From: Herminiimonas arsenitoxidans
GTDB lineage: Bacteria; Pseudomonadota; Gammaproteobacteria; Burkholderiales; Burkholderiaceae_D
Assembly: GCF_900130075.1 (NCBI RefSeq)
Contig: NZ_LT671418.1
Span: 124,001-188,000, forward strand
DNA: 64,000 bases
Direction of reading: 5' to 3'
In this document: positions 45,841 to 56,495 of the stretch, piece by piece
How the letters are laid out: the number at the start of each line of letters is the position of its first letter
How positions within the stretch are numbered: the stretch's first letter is position 1
The notes under the pieces: generated by a model
The model's database searches: none
The model's input: the letters and a program-made list of their open reading frames with translations, nothing else
Told to the model about the DNA's origin: nothing
Program-made: the position numbers and the translations under genes

Positions 45841-46938
45841 ATGTCCGGTAATACTTTTGGAACACTCTTTACTGTCACCACTTTTGGGGAATCCCATGGC
45901 CCGGCAATCGGCTGCGTGATCGACGGTTGCCCACCCGGCATGGTGTTGTCAGAAGCCGACATTCAGCCTGAATTGGACCGCCGCAAACCGGGTACTTCGC
46001 GCCATGTAACCCAGCGTCAGGAATCCGATACGGTAGAAATCCTGTCCGGCGTGTACCAAGGCAAGACCACAGGTACGCCGATTGCCCTGCTGATCCGCAA
46101 TGAAGACCAGCGCAGCAAGGACTACGGCAATATCACTGAAACCTTCCGTCCTGGCCATGCTGACTACACCTATTGGCATAAATACGGCATCCGCGATCCA
46201 CGTGGCGGCGGTCGTTCTTCCGCGCGCTTGACCGCGCCTGTGGTCGGTGCCGGTGCGATCGCCAAGAAATGGTTGTTTGAAAAATACGGCACAACCTTTA
46301 AAGGTTGCATGAGCCAGTTGGGCGATATCGAAATTCCATTTGAAGACTGGCGTCATGTGGCTGAGAATCCATTCTTTTCTGCTAACGCGAGCATCCTGCC
46401 GCAGCTGGAAGCGTATATGGATGACTTGCGTAAAAACGGGGATTCCTGCGGCGCGCGTATCGATGTCGTGGCTGAAAACGTCCCGATTGGTTTGGGCGAG
46501 CCGATTTACGACAAGCTGGATGCAGAAATTGCATTTGCCCTGATGGGTATTAATGCAGTGAAGGGCGTAGAGATAGGCGCTGGCTTCAAATCGGTAGCGC
46601 AAAAGGGCACTGAACATGGTGACGAACTGACGCCGGAAGGCTTTGCTACCAATCATTCAGGCGGGATTCTGGGTGGGATTTCCACTGGTCAGAACATCAC
46701 TGCATCGATTGCGATCAAGCCGACTTCGAGTATCCGTACCGCACGTCATTCGATCGACAAGGCTGGCAATCCGGTCATGGTGGAAACCTTGGGTCGACAC
46801 GACCCTTGCGTTGGCATACGTGCAACCCCGATTGCCGAGTCCATGCTGGCACTGGTGCTGATGGATCATGCTCTGCGTAATCGCGCGCAATGTGGCGATG
46901 TGTCGGTTACACCGCCGCCGATTCCTGCAAGTCGTTAA
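45841..46938 (+). CDS. aroC: Chorismate synthase AroC
   Basis: Final step of the shikimate pathway: EPSP to chorismate with reduced FMN. 365 residues. Signatures [18 protein letters not shown] at 16-33, [15 protein letters not shown] near 117, and [16 protein letters not shown] near 318. ATG start is preceded by an A/T-rich stretch without a strong ribosome site. It supplies chorismate for the trp genes later in the window and for folate made through FolP/FolC. Divergent from the response-regulator gene. Confidence 0.97.
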   Translation: MSGNTFGTLFTVTTFGESHGPAIGCVIDGCPPGMVLSEADIQPELDRRKPGTSRHVTQRQESDTVEILSGVYQGKTTGTPIALLIRNEDQRSKDYGNITETFRPGHADYTYWHKYGIRDPRGGGRSSARLTAPVVGAGAIAKKWLFEKYGTTFKGCMSQLGDIEIPFEDWRHVAENPFFSANASILPQLEAYMDDLRKNGDSCGARIDVVAENVPIGLGEPIYDKLDAEIAFALMGINAVKGVEIGAGFKSVAQKGTEHGDELTPEGFATNHSGGILGGISTGQNITASIAIKPTSSIRTARHSIDKAGNPVMVETLGRHDPCVGIRATPIAESMLALVLMDHALRNRAQCGDVSVTPPPIPASR

Positions 46939-46989
46939 TCTGCCATCGCTGCATGCTCTGTGCAGCGATCATTTTTTGATGGAGAAAAA

Positions 46990-47817
46990 ATGAAGCCAGT
47001 TCGCCGGTATCCTATTTTGTCGTCGGTAGCACTCATGTCGACCATGTTTCTGCTATCAGCGTGTGAGACTGTGCAAACCACGCAAAGCGGGGTCGTGGGC
47101 ATCGACAGGCAGCAAAGAATGATGATTTCAGCCCAAGAGCTGGATCAGTCTGCAAGCAAGCAATATGGCACCTTGATTGCAGAGCAAAAACAAAAAAACA
47201 CTCTGAATCGCAATCCAGCGCAGGTGGCACGGGTGCGTAGCATTTCCAATCGATTGATTGCACAAACATCGGTTTTTCGTCCAGACGCACAGCGTTGGCA
47301 GTGGGAAGTCAATGTACTGACCTCGCCGGAAGTGAATGCCTGGTGCATGCCCGGCGGAAAAATTGCCGTCTATACCGGTTTGATTGAAAAGCTGGATGTC
47401 ACTGACGACGAGCTGGCTGCCGTATTGGGGCATGAGATTGCCCACGCATTGCGGGAACACGCTCGCGAGCGTGCATCGGAGCAAAGAGTAGCCGGTAGCG
47501 TGATTTCGATCGGTTCAATTTTGTTGGGAATGGGCGATCTGGGGCAGCAGAGTGCGCAATACGCTTATATGGGTCTTGTGGGCTTGCCTAATTCGCGCAG
47601 TCACGAAACGGAAGCGGACAGGATGGGCGTTGAGTTGGCTGCACGTGCCGGTTATGACCCGCGTGCCGCTGTCACCCTATGGCAAAAAATGGGCAAGGTT
47701 TCTGCCAGTTCAACGCCTACCTTCCTGTCTACTCATCCATCCAGTTCCGATCGCAGCCGCGATTTGACGGCATATTCCGAACGTGTCATGCCGCTTTACC
47801 TGCAGGCAAAGAAATAA
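46990..47817 (+). CDS. M48 family metallopeptidase, lipoprotein (LoiP/YcaL-like)
   Basis: Predicted lipid-anchored envelope zinc protease of 275 residues. Signal peptide with lipobox LLSAC (Cys 25). Zinc site HEIAH at 148-152, with the third ligand Glu near 207 in SHETEADRMG. A C-terminal region ends in STHPSSSDRSRDL. No TM helices beyond the signal, unlike HtpX. GGAG lies 6 bases before the ATG. Relatives take part in outer-membrane protein quality control (BepA, LoiP). It follows aroC by 51 bases. Confidence 0.9.
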   Translation: MKPVRRYPILSSVALMSTMFLLSACETVQTTQSGVVGIDRQQRMMISAQELDQSASKQYGTLIAEQKQKNTLNRNPAQVARVRSISNRLIAQTSVFRPDAQRWQWEVNVLTSPEVNAWCMPGGKIAVYTGLIEKLDVTDDELAAVLGHEIAHALREHARERASEQRVAGSVISIGSILLGMGDLGQQSAQYAYMGLVGLPNSRSHETEADRMGVELAARAGYDPRAAVTLWQKMGKVSASSTPTFLSTHPSSSDRSRDLTAYSERVMPLYLQAKK

Positions 47818-47988
47818 GTGACAAGACGGCAAGATGTTGTATTCAAGGCCGTCGTCCTCATCTTTTTAGATAGATAGCCAGCTTTCTGGAGGTCATCCAA
47901 TGCCGCTTCGTGCAATGAAACGGCACAAATATGGCATAATCGAGAGCTACCTCATCAGTCTTTACTGACTTACTTTTACACACGAAAC

Positions 47989-49395
47989 ATGGCCCAAACG
48001 CTCTACGATAAACTTTGGCAATCGCACGTCGTCGAAACCGGCGACGATGGCACCACTGTGCTCTACATCGATCGTCATTTGCTGCATGAAGTGACCAGTC
48101 CTCAAGCATTTGAAGGCTTGAAGCTGGCTGGTCGTCGCCCATGGCGCGTTTCTGCCAACCTGATGGTGGCGGATCACAATGTGCCAACCACTGACCGTTC
48201 GCAAGGCATCGCAGATCCTACATCGCGCCTGCAAGTGGAAACGCTGGATGGCAATGCGCATGAATACGGTTTGACCTATTTCAGCATGCGTGACAAGCGC
48301 CAAGGCATCGTGCACGTCATCGGCCCTGAACAAGGTGCAACTTTGCCGGGGATGACGGTTGTGTGCGGTGATTCTCATACGTCTACGCATGGTGCGTTTG
48401 GCGCATTGGCACATGGCATCGGTACCTCGGAAGTCGAGCACGTATTGGCGACGCAAACTCTGTTGGCACAAAAATCAAAAGCAATGCTGGTACAAGTCGA
48501 CGGCGTATTGCCGGATGGCGTAACAGCAAAAGATATCGTATTGGCGATTATCGGTAAGATCGGTACCGCTGGCGGTACTGGTTATGCAATCGAATTCGCG
48601 GGTTCTGCTATACGTTCCCTGTCGATGGAAGGTCGCATGACGGTCTGTAATATGGCGATTGAAGCAGGCGCGCGTGCGGGTATGGTTGCGGTTGATGATG
48701 TCACTATCAATTACGTCAAAGGTCGTCCTTTGTCGCCGGTCGGCCCACACTGGGATCGCGCAGTCGAGTACTGGCGTACCTTGCATTCCGATGTCGGTGC
48801 CAAGTTCGATATGGTCGTGACATTGAATGCTGCCGAAATCAAGCCGCAAGTCAGCTGGGGCACTTCGCCTGAAATGGTTGTGGCGGTAGATGGTCGCGTA
48901 CCTGATCCAGACAAAGAAAAAGATCCAACCAAACGTGATGGTATGGAAAAAGCATTGGTGTACATGGCACTCAAGCCAAATACGCTGATCACAGATATCC
49001 GTATCGATAAAGTCTTCATCGGTTCCTGCACCAACTCGCGTATCGAAGATTTGCGTGCTGCTGCTGCCGTTGTGCGCGGCAAGTTCCGTGCATCGAACGT
49101 GAAATTGGCGATGGTTGTGCCTGGTTCCGGTTTGGTGAAAGAACAAGCCGAGCGCGAAGGTCTGGACAAGATTTTCAAGGCAGCAGGTTTTGAATGGCGC
49201 GAGCCAGGTTGCTCGATGTGTCTGGCGATGAATGCAGATCGTCTGGAGCCGGGTGAGCGTTGTGCTTCGACTTCAAACCGTAACTTCGAAGGTCGTCAAG
49301 GTGCGGGTGGACGTACCCATCTGGTCAGCCCTGCAATGGCTGCCGCTGCCGGTATTGAGGGTCACTTCGTCGACGTTCGTGCTTTGAAACATTGA
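47989..49395 (+). CDS. leuC: 3-Isopropylmalate dehydratase large subunit LeuC
   Basis: Aconitase-family Fe-S enzyme of leucine biosynthesis, 468 residues. Cluster ligands are visible as Cys in IGSCTNSR near 346 and the pair in [10 protein letters not shown] near 407. SFT-type active-site phrases [15 protein letters not shown] and TGYAIEFAG are present. It heads leuC-entericidin-leuD-leuB. A weak -10-like CATAAT lies near 47936 but no matching -35 box was found. Confidence 0.96.
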   Translation: MAQTLYDKLWQSHVVETGDDGTTVLYIDRHLLHEVTSPQAFEGLKLAGRRPWRVSANLMVADHNVPTTDRSQGIADPTSRLQVETLDGNAHEYGLTYFSMRDKRQGIVHVIGPEQGATLPGMTVVCGDSHTSTHGAFGALAHGIGTSEVEHVLATQTLLAQKSKAMLVQVDGVLPDGVTAKDIVLAIIGKIGTAGGTGYAIEFAGSAIRSLSMEGRMTVCNMAIEAGARAGMVAVDDVTINYVKGRPLSPVGPHWDRAVEYWRTLHSDVGAKFDMVVTLNAAEIKPQVSWGTSPEMVVAVDGRVPDPDKEKDPTKRDGMEKALVYMALKPNTLITDIRIDKVFIGSCTNSRIEDLRAAAAVVRGKFRASNVKLAMVVPGSGLVKEQAEREGLDKIFKAAGFEWREPGCSMCLAMNADRLEPGERCASTSNRNFEGRQGAGGRTHLVSPAMAAAAGIEGHFVDVRALKH

Positions 49396-49402
49396 GGACA
49401 TT

Positions 49403-49534
49403 ATGAAGAAAGCTATTTCATTCTTTTTGCTGATTACATCGGTTTATCTGCTGGCAGGTTGCAACACGATGAATGGTTTTGGTAAGGACGTCGAACATCT
49501 GGGCGACAAGATACAAAACAAAGCCGCCAAGTGA
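49403..49534 (+). CDS. Entericidin-like small lipoprotein
   Basis: A 43-residue lipoprotein starting MKKAISFFLLITSVYLLAGC, with lipobox LAGC (Cys 20). The mature part is 24 residues: NTMNGFGKDVEHLGDKIQ and a basic end. This matches the entericidin A/B family, whose E. coli members form an antidote/toxin lipoprotein pair; most homologues are uncharacterised. GAGG lies 7 bases before the ATG. It sits between leuC (7 bases upstream) and leuD (102 bases downstream), same strand, where related genomes also carry it as far as I recall. Confidence 0.85.
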   Translation: MKKAISFFLLITSVYLLAGCNTMNGFGKDVEHLGDKIQNKAAK

Positions 49535-49636
49535 TGGCGTGAATGTTCGTACTTCATTTGCCGACGTACGTTTTATAAAGTAGTAAATCGTGTTGCAGTA
49601 AATCGTTTCTGCAATACGTCTTAATAGTTGGATAGC

Positions 49637-50284
49637 ATGGATAAATTTACTATTCTTGATGGTTTGGTTGCACCGCTGGATCGTGCAAACGTCGATACCG
49701 ATGCCATCATTCCAAAACAGTTCTTGAAATCGATCAAGCGCACCGGTTTTGGTCCGAACTTGTTCGATGAATGGCGTTATCTGGATCATGGCGAGCCTGG
49801 GCAGGATAATTCCCGTCGCCCATTGAACCCTGATTTCGTGTTGAACCACCCGCGCTATCAAGGTGCGCAGATTTTGTTGGCACGCAAAAATTTTGGTTGC
49901 GGCTCATCCCGTGAGCATGCACCGTGGGCCTTGAGCCAATACGGCTTTCGCGCTGTAGTAGCGCCTAGCTTCGCCGATATCTTCTTCAACAACTGCTATA
50001 AAAACGGTTTGTTGCCAGTTGCTCTGACGGAAGCACAAGTTGATCATCTGTTTAATGAAGTCAAAGCATTCCCTGGCTTCCATCTGGTCATCGATCTGGA
50101 AAAACAGATCATCGGCACCAGCAGCGGCAGCGTGACTTATCCGTTTGAAATCGACGCCTTCCGCAAATATTGCCTGTTGAATGGCTTTGACGATATCGGC
50201 CTGACCTTGCAAAAGGCAGACAAGATCCGTGCTTATGAAGAGCGCCATCTGGCCGCACAACCGTGGTTGTCGAACACGATCTAA
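49637..50284 (+). CDS. leuD: 3-Isopropylmalate dehydratase small subunit LeuD
   Basis: Swivel-domain partner of LeuC, 215 residues, that completes the isomerase of leucine synthesis. Motifs [14 protein letters not shown] near 18-31 and [15 protein letters not shown] near 86-100. ATG at 49637 is used, though TTG at 49628 in the same frame is possible. The 102-base gap after the entericidin gene has no recognisable promoter. Confidence 0.96.
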   Translation: MDKFTILDGLVAPLDRANVDTDAIIPKQFLKSIKRTGFGPNLFDEWRYLDHGEPGQDNSRRPLNPDFVLNHPRYQGAQILLARKNFGCGSSREHAPWALSQYGFRAVVAPSFADIFFNNCYKNGLLPVALTEAQVDHLFNEVKAFPGFHLVIDLEKQIIGTSSGSVTYPFEIDAFRKYCLLNGFDDIGLTLQKADKIRAYEERHLAAQPWLSNTI

Positions 50285-50337
50285 AGCGCGAACCAGGCAT
50301 AACGTAATCCTTTTTTAATCTTTCTCGAAGTCATCAA

Positions 50338-51408
50338 ATGAAAATCGCAATTCTGCCGGGCGACGGCATTGGTCCGGAAATCATGAATCAAGCAGTCAAG
50401 GTGATGAACGCCTTGGGTGAAAAGTTTGAAACCGAAACAGTAGCAGTCGGCGGCGCTGCGTATGCAGAGCAAGGCCATCCATTGCCAGAGTCGACCTTGA
50501 AGGTTGCGAAAGAAGCAGATGCGATTTTGTTCGGCGCCGTAGGCGATTTCAAATACGACACACTGGAGCGCTCGCTGCGTCCTGAGCAAGCGATTCTCGG
50601 CCTGCGTAAGCATTTGGGTTTGTTCGCCAATTTCCGTCCTGCGATTCTGTATCCGGAACTGGCAGGCGCGTCATCGTTGAAGCCGGAAATCGTTTCTGGT
50701 CTCGACATCATGATCGTGCGTGAATTGACCGGTGATATTTACTTCGGCCAACCGCGCGGTATGCGTGAAGCGCCGGACGGTCCGTTCAAAGGTTCGCGCG
50801 AAGGTTTCGACACCATGCGTTACAGCGAACCTGAAATTCGTCGTATCGCACACGTAGCATTCCAGGCTGCGCAAAAACGTAGCAAGCGTCTGACCAGCGT
50901 TGATAAAGCCAACGTGCTGGAAACATTCCAGTTCTGGCGTGATGTTGTGACCGACGTGCACAAGGAATACAAAGACGTCAAACTCGACCACATGTATGTC
51001 GATAACGCAGCGATGCAATTGGTGCGCGCACCAAAAGAATTCGACGTCGTTGTGACTGGCAATATGTTCGGTGACATCCTGTCCGATGCAGCGGCAATGT
51101 TGACCGGCTCGATCGGCATGTTGCCTTCAGCTTCGCTGGATGCAAACAACAAAGGCTTGTACGAGCCATCGCACGGTTCTGCACCTGACATCGCTGGTAA
51201 GGATATGGCTAATCCATTGGCACAAATTCTGTCACTGGCCATGATGCTGCGTTACTCATTGGCTAAAACGGAACAAGCTGATCGTATCGAAGCGGCTGTT
51301 AAATCTGTGTTGAAACAAGGTTTGCGTACTGCCGATATTTACGAGGCAGGCACGACCAAGGTTGGTACCACACAGATGGGCGATGCCGTAGTTAAGGCTC
51401 TGGCTTAA
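50338..51408 (+). CDS. leuB: 3-Isopropylmalate dehydrogenase LeuB
   Basis: NAD-dependent oxidative decarboxylase of leucine synthesis, 356 residues. [10 protein letters not shown] at 5-14, the arginines of [22 protein letters not shown] near 80-100, the catalytic Lys/Tyr region ([13 protein letters not shown]), and [13 protein letters not shown] near 277. It lies 53 bases after leuD and 85 before asd, on the same strand. Confidence 0.97.
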   Translation: MKIAILPGDGIGPEIMNQAVKVMNALGEKFETETVAVGGAAYAEQGHPLPESTLKVAKEADAILFGAVGDFKYDTLERSLRPEQAILGLRKHLGLFANFRPAILYPELAGASSLKPEIVSGLDIMIVRELTGDIYFGQPRGMREAPDGPFKGSREGFDTMRYSEPEIRRIAHVAFQAAQKRSKRLTSVDKANVLETFQFWRDVVTDVHKEYKDVKLDHMYVDNAAMQLVRAPKEFDVVVTGNMFGDILSDAAAMLTGSIGMLPSASLDANNKGLYEPSHGSAPDIAGKDMANPLAQILSLAMMLRYSLAKTEQADRIEAAVKSVLKQGLRTADIYEAGTTKVGTTQMGDAVVKALA

Positions 51409-51493
51409 ATAAAAAAGAGCGGCAGCAGTCAATAAGCCGCAATCAATTTGATAAATAGGGTGACTGCAAGTGCCCTGAACGAAGGAAATGATG

Positions 51494-52600
51494 ATGAAAG
51501 TTGTTGGCTTAGTCGGTTGGCGTGGAATGGTCGGATCGGTCTTGATGCAACGCATGCAAGAAGAGAGCGATTTCGATCATATCGAACCTATTTTCTTTAC
51601 GACATCGAACAAAGGCGGTAAAGCGCCTGCGATGGCCAAGAAAGAAACCACGCTGCAAGATGCCAACGATATTGATGCGCTGAAGAAGTGCGACATCATC
51701 ATTACCTGCCAAGGCGGCGACTACACCACCGAGATTTTCCCGAAACTGCGTGCAGCGGGCTGGGATGGTTACTGGATCGATGCAGCATCGACGCTGCGTA
51801 TGAAGGACGATGCGGTTATCGTGCTTGATCCGGTCAATCAAAACGTGATCCAGGATGCAATGGGTCGTGGCGTTAAAAACTACATCGGCGGCAATTGCAC
51901 CAACTCCATCCTGTTGATGGGTGTAGGCGGCTTGTTCAAAGAAGGTCTGGTTGAGTGGGTCAGCTCCATGACTTACCAGGCAGCTTCGGGCGGTGGTGCA
52001 AACCACATGCGTGAGCTGTTGAGCGGTATGGGCGTTGTGCACGGTGCAGTTGCGAATGAACTGGCGACTCCTTCGTCGGCGATTCTCGATATCGATCGCA
52101 AAGTGGCGGAGTCGATACGTAAAGATGTACCAACCGAGTTCTTCGGTGCGCCGCTGGCTGGCGGTTTGATCCCATGGATCGATGCACAGTTGGAAAACGG
52201 TCAGTCGAAAGAAGAGTGGAAAGGCCAGGCAGAAGTTAACAAGATTCTTGGCAATACCCAAATCATTCCGGTTGACGGTTTGTGCGTGCGTATCGGTGCA
52301 ATGCGTTGCCACAGCCTCGCATTGACGATCAAACTCAAGCGCGATGTGCCTTTGGCTGAGATCGAATCCATCATCCGTTCCGCTAACCCATGGGTTAAAT
52401 GGGTGCCGAATGAGCGTGCTGTAACGGTCAAGGAATTGACTCCGGCTGCTATCACTGGTGGTCTGGAAATTGGTGTTGGTCGTGTACGTAAACTGAATCA
52501 AGGTCCTGAATATATCTCGGCCTTCGTGATCGGCGATCAATTGCTGTGGGGCGCGGCAGAGCCGTTGCGTCGCATGTTGCGCATCATTTTGGGTAAGTAA
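51494..52600 (+). CDS. asd: Aspartate-semialdehyde dehydrogenase Asd
   Basis: Reduces aspartyl phosphate to the semialdehyde for lysine, methionine and threonine. 368 residues. [18 protein letters not shown] at 4-21 binds NADP; the active-site Cys lies near 135 in [12 protein letters not shown]; the substrate-binding RIGAMRCHS segment follows near 270. Three ATGs in tandem (51488, 51491, 51494) are possible; the third is best placed relative to GAAGGA at 51481-51486. A strong terminator follows. Confidence 0.96.
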   Translation: MKVVGLVGWRGMVGSVLMQRMQEESDFDHIEPIFFTTSNKGGKAPAMAKKETTLQDANDIDALKKCDIIITCQGGDYTTEIFPKLRAAGWDGYWIDAASTLRMKDDAVIVLDPVNQNVIQDAMGRGVKNYIGGNCTNSILLMGVGGLFKEGLVEWVSSMTYQAASGGGANHMRELLSGMGVVHGAVANELATPSSAILDIDRKVAESIRKDVPTEFFGAPLAGGLIPWIDAQLENGQSKEEWKGQAEVNKILGNTQIIPVDGLCVRIGAMRCHSLALTIKLKRDVPLAEIESIIRSANPWVKWVPNERAVTVKELTPAAITGGLEIGVGRVRKLNQGPEYISAFVIGDQLLWGAAEPLRRMLRIILGK

Positions 52601-52630
52601 TACTGCATTATCGTTGTCAGATCGCAACAT

Positions 52631-52675
52631 AAACCCGCCAAATCACCTTGTTAAATGGGTGATTGGCGGGTTTTA
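52631..52675 (+). terminator. Rho-independent terminator after asd
   Basis: AAACCCGCCAAATCACC pairs with GGTGATTGGCGGGTTT (one bulged base), loop TTGTTAAATG, ending TTTT. It separates the leu-asd block from fimV. Confidence 0.88.
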
Positions 52676-52798
52676 AATTAGTTGCCAAGATGGTTGCGCT
52701 TGCGCACGTAAGTCCATGATGCTATGGTGAAAGTTCTCAGAAAAACGATAGATAAGCGTTGCTTGTGGTCCTCAACGTACGCCAACGGAATACTCTCC

Positions 52799-55534
52799 AT
52801 GCCACTCAAAATGCGGTCAAATCCCAGCTCTAGATTCCCCTTGTTCAAACTGAAAACACTGAGTGCTGCGGTCATCTCCGCTGTCGTGTTATCGAATACG
52901 TATGCAGCAGGTTTGGGGAAACTGACTGTCATGTCGTCTCTGGGCCAGCCACTGCGGGCTGAGATTGAGTTAACCTCGGTATCGCCTGATGAGCTTGCCT
53001 CTCTGGCTCCCAAACTTGCTTCGGCCGATGCTTTCCGCCAAGCCAATATTGAATTCAATCCTAGCCTATTCTCACTGCGTTTTGCAGTCGAGCAACGTGG
53101 CGGTCAGCCGGTTGTGCGTGTTACTTCGACGCAACCAATCAACGAGCCATTCGTCGATATGCTGCTGGAGTTGGGCGGTAACAATGGCCGTTTAGTCCGC
53201 GAATACACTTTTTTGCTGGATCCGCCGGAAATGCGCTCTGCGCAACCAGCACAGGTCGCCCCCATCGTTATTGCTCAGCCATTGCCGCCAGTTGCAAGGC
53301 AACAGCCAGAAAGCAAGCCTGAGCCTGTAGCAGCGCCGATACGTGAAAATCCGGCACCGCGTGCAGCGGCCAAGCCACAGCGCACCGTGGCAGCACCTAA
53401 ACCAGAGGCAGCGCCGACAGACGAATATGTTGTGAAAAAAGGCGATACGCTGGCAAAAATTGCGAGTCAGTATCGACCAAGTGGCGTATCGCTCGATCAA
53501 ATGCTGGTTGCGCTGTATCGCGCCAATCCTGAAGCCTTTATCGACAAGAATATGAATCGCTTGCGTGCCGGGCATATTTTGTCTGTGCCAGAGGCAGATA
53601 CTGCCCAAGGGATCAAGCAATCCGAAGCAAAAGGCGTAGTCATTGCGCAAGCTGCTGACTTCAATGCTTATCGCAACAAGTTGGCTGGACAAGTCGCCAC
53701 CGCCGCTGCGAAAAAATCGGATGACGTCAAGCAAACCGCTGGCGGCAAAATTACTACGCGTATTCAAGAAGATTCGGCGGCCGCCGCAGAATCCAAAGAC
53801 AAGCTGAAACTGTCGAAATCAGGTGCCGCATCGACGGCAGCTTCCGACAAGTTGGTCAATCAGGCCGGTGCGGAAGAGCTGATCGCAAAAGACAAAGCGA
53901 TAGCTGATGCCAATGCACGCGTCAAAGAGCTTGAAAAGAACGTCAATGAGTTGCAGCAAATTCTTGAAATCAAAAACAAGGATTTAGCGGCACAACAGAA
54001 ACAAGCAGAAGCCGCAACGAAAGCTGTGCCTGTAGCGACACCAGCGCCTGCAGCAGTCACTCCGGCTGAACCGGTTGCAGCGGCGCCTGATACAGCAGCT
54101 GTGACGCCACCAGCAGTGGAAGTGAAACCTGAAGCGCCTGCAGCAGTCGAGCCGGCCGTTGTTCCTCCAGTTGCTGCAGTTAAGCCAAAACCAGTCGTTG
54201 TCCCACCGCCTCCACCGCAGCCTAGCTTCTTCGAAGATTTGACGAATAATGCGATGTTCTTGCCGGGTGCGGCTGCATTGCTGGCATTACTTGCCGGTTT
54301 GGGAATCTATAGCTCCCGTCGTCGCAAGCAAGCGCCAAAATCGTTTGAAGACAGCATCACGGATTCCAGTCTGAAAACAAATTCCTTGTTTGGTTCGACT
54401 GGTGGACAGAGTGTTGATACCAATAACAGCGTATTCAACTCCAACTTTGTTCCTTCTGCTAGCCAGTTGGATACCAACGAAGTTGATCCGATTGCCGAAG
54501 CAGATGTTTATATCGCTTATGGTCGTGATGCACAGGCAGAAGAAATCCTGAAAGAAGCGTTGCGCAACCAGCCGGATCGTCACGCGGTACGCGTTAAATT
54601 GCTGGAAATCTATTCCAGTCGCAACGACGTACGTTCGTTTGAAATCCTGGCTAGCGAGTTGTATAGCATGACCAAAGGCGAGGGCGATGAGTGGGCGCAG
54701 GCCGCTACGCTTGGTCTGATCCTTGATCCGAGCAATCCTTTGTATGCCAATGGTGCACTGCCGGAAGAAGTCGCTGCGAAAGCATCCGCATTGACGGCGC
54801 CGACACAGCAGCTGAATGAGCATGATGGTCTGGGTGCAATTGCGCCAGTCGCTGCTGCGGCAGCAGCATTGGGAACTGCGGCTTATTTCGATAGCAGCAA
54901 TTCTTCGGCTGAAGAAGCGTCAGTGCCAGAAGTAGAGCCTAAGGCTACTGTGGAAGATCTGGATTTCGATCTGGAAGGTTTGGATATTGAAAGCCCGATC
55001 AAAAAATCAGGCGCAGATGCTTCAGCACAAACTGATTTGCCGGAAGATGTTGCCGCCATTGATTTCGATTTCCTGGGTGATCAATCTGTAACACCTGCGG
55101 CAAAAGAAGATACCGGTCTTTCCTTCTTCGAAGAAGAAAAAGAATCGAACACGCTGGCCTTTACGCCAGCACCTGAAATTCTGCTGCCGGAAGATATTGA
55201 TCTGGATTTCCCTGAGCAGGATGTTGCTCATTTGCATAGCGCTACAACGCCGACTGCATTGCCTGAGTTCGATCTCTCCGACATCGCACTTGAATTGGAT
55301 CCGCAAGAAACATCGTCTGCGCATGAAGTAGAAGCCTTGCCAGCGTTGGATAGCCTGGGCGATGAAGAGAGCTACACCAGCAACGCGGAAATGGCGACCA
55401 AGCTTGATCTGGCGATTGCTTATCAGGAAATCGGCGACAAAGAAGGTGCACGCGAGCTGCTGGAGGAAGTTGTCAAAGGCGGTAACGGCGAACAATCAGA
55501 GAAAGCGAAGCATCTGCTCAGCAAGCTTTCCTGA
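52799..55534 (+). CDS. fimV: FimV/HubP-type polar pilus-assembly protein
   Basis: Peptidoglycan-binding inner-membrane hub protein of 911 residues. Signal-like segment about 20-40. The FimV N-terminal domain (GLGKLTVMSSLGQPLRAEIEL) follows, then a Pro/Ala linker and a LysM motif near 215-265 (YVVKKGDTLAKIASQY). A coiled coil lies near 360-400 and a long Ala/Pro/Val tract before one TM helix near 488-505. The cytoplasmic part is acidic, has TPR-like units, and ends in the FimV C-terminal motif (LDLAIAYQEIGDKEGARELL). ATG at 52799 is chosen; a frame from 52724 adds residues without family support. Controls type IV pili and polarity in relatives. Confidence 0.92.
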   Translation: MPLKMRSNPSSRFPLFKLKTLSAAVISAVVLSNTYAAGLGKLTVMSSLGQPLRAEIELTSVSPDELASLAPKLASADAFRQANIEFNPSLFSLRFAVEQRGGQPVVRVTSTQPINEPFVDMLLELGGNNGRLVREYTFLLDPPEMRSAQPAQVAPIVIAQPLPPVARQQPESKPEPVAAPIRENPAPRAAAKPQRTVAAPKPEAAPTDEYVVKKGDTLAKIASQYRPSGVSLDQMLVALYRANPEAFIDKNMNRLRAGHILSVPEADTAQGIKQSEAKGVVIAQAADFNAYRNKLAGQVATAAAKKSDDVKQTAGGKITTRIQEDSAAAAESKDKLKLSKSGAASTAASDKLVNQAGAEELIAKDKAIADANARVKELEKNVNELQQILEIKNKDLAAQQKQAEAATKAVPVATPAPAAVTPAEPVAAAPDTAAVTPPAVEVKPEAPAAVEPAVVPPVAAVKPKPVVVPPPPPQPSFFEDLTNNAMFLPGAAALLALLAGLGIYSSRRRKQAPKSFEDSITDSSLKTNSLFGSTGGQSVDTNNSVFNSNFVPSASQLDTNEVDPIAEADVYIAYGRDAQAEEILKEALRNQPDRHAVRVKLLEIYSSRNDVRSFEILASELYSMTKGEGDEWAQAATLGLILDPSNPLYANGALPEEVAAKASALTAPTQQLNEHDGLGAIAPVAAAAAALGTAAYFDSSNSSAEEASVPEVEPKATVEDLDFDLEGLDIESPIKKSGADASAQTDLPEDVAAIDFDFLGDQSVTPAAKEDTGLSFFEEEKESNTLAFTPAPEILLPEDIDLDFPEQDVAHLHSATTPTALPEFDLSDIALELDPQETSSAHEVEALPALDSLGDEESYTSNAEMATKLDLAIAYQEIGDKEGARELLEEVVKGGNGEQSEKAKHLLSKLS

Positions 55535-55621
55535 CGTACTAAATATGGTTGATCAACGGGCGCAATGCTATGCTTGCGCCCGTTTTCATTTCAGTTTTGA
55601 TTTTTCCGGTAAATTCTCACC

Positions 55622-56437
55622 ATGAATGGCGAATCCAAACGCATCGTGCTTGGCGTACAGTATGACGGTACGCCGTGGCAGGGCTGGCAGACACAGCTGA
55701 ACGGCTTGACCGTGCAGGACAGGCTGGAATTCGCCCTGAATAAATTTACTCTGCAAAACATCTCTACCGTCTGTGCTGGCCGCACTGATGCTGGTGTGCA
55801 TGGTTTGGAGCAGGTGGTGCATTTCGACACTACGCTGGAGCGCGATATGTCGTCCTGGGTACGTGGTGTGAATACTTTTCTGCCGCCGTCGATCGCGATA
55901 CGCTGGGCGACTGAAGTCGCTCACAATCCGGACGCTCAGGATAATTTCCATGCACGTTTTAGCGCGCGTTCGCGTATGTATCAATACGTGCTGTACAACA
56001 ATCCGGTGCGTTCGCCGTTGCTGGAAGGTAAGGCGGGCTGGGTATTTCGCAAGCTGGATGTCGAGCGTATGCGTGAGGCCGCAACTCACTTATTGGGCGA
56101 GCACGATTTTTCGACTTTCCGCTCCGTGCAATGTCAGGCCAAATCGCCAGTCAAAAGCATGTACTCGATCAAGATAGAGCAGCGCGGCGACCTGATTATG
56201 TTTACCCTGCATGCGAACGCATTCCTGCATCACATGGTGCGTAACATTGTTGGTTCCCTCATTTATGTTGGTAATGGTTCGCAACAGCCGGAATGGCTGA
56301 AGGAATTGTTGGATGGGCGCGAGCGCAAGTTTGCGGCACCGACTTTTATGCCGGACGGTTTGTATTTGGCCAAAATCGATTACGATCCAAAATGGGCCTT
56401 GCCGCAGCTGGAAGTGCAGAACTTCTTGTGGTCGTGA
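55622..56437 (+). CDS. truA: tRNA pseudouridine(38-40) synthase TruA
   Basis: Isomerises uridines 38-40 of the anticodon stem-loop; 271 residues. Catalytic Asp 56 lies in CAGRTDAGVHG. N-terminal VLGVQYDGTPWQGWQ and C-terminal FLHHMVRNIVGSLIYVG fit TruA. In Burkholderiales it is a standard member of the fimV-truA-trpF-trpB-trpA block. It begins 87 bases after fimV. Confidence 0.96.
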   Translation: MNGESKRIVLGVQYDGTPWQGWQTQLNGLTVQDRLEFALNKFTLQNISTVCAGRTDAGVHGLEQVVHFDTTLERDMSSWVRGVNTFLPPSIAIRWATEVAHNPDAQDNFHARFSARSRMYQYVLYNNPVRSPLLEGKAGWVFRKLDVERMREAATHLLGEHDFSTFRSVQCQAKSPVKSMYSIKIEQRGDLIMFTLHANAFLHHMVRNIVGSLIYVGNGSQQPEWLKELLDGRERKFAAPTFMPDGLYLAKIDYDPKWALPQLEVQNFLWS

Positions 56438-56495
56438 CAACGGCACTGATGCCGCTATGCCAACCAATTTTTAATTGAACAATGACACATTAACA

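Noticed and set aside
45949..46656. 235-residue minus-strand frame
   Set aside because: It is antisense to aroC, with no ribosome site and no recognisable domain.
47818..47988. Leucine-codon leader peptide before leuC
   Set aside because: No short frame with a run of leucine codons followed by alternative hairpins could be found in this gap.
51509..52630. 373-residue open frame on the minus strand
   Set aside because: It mirrors asd almost end to end and extends into its terminator. The composition is odd (rich in Arg, Gln, His, Thr), as expected for an antisense shadow.
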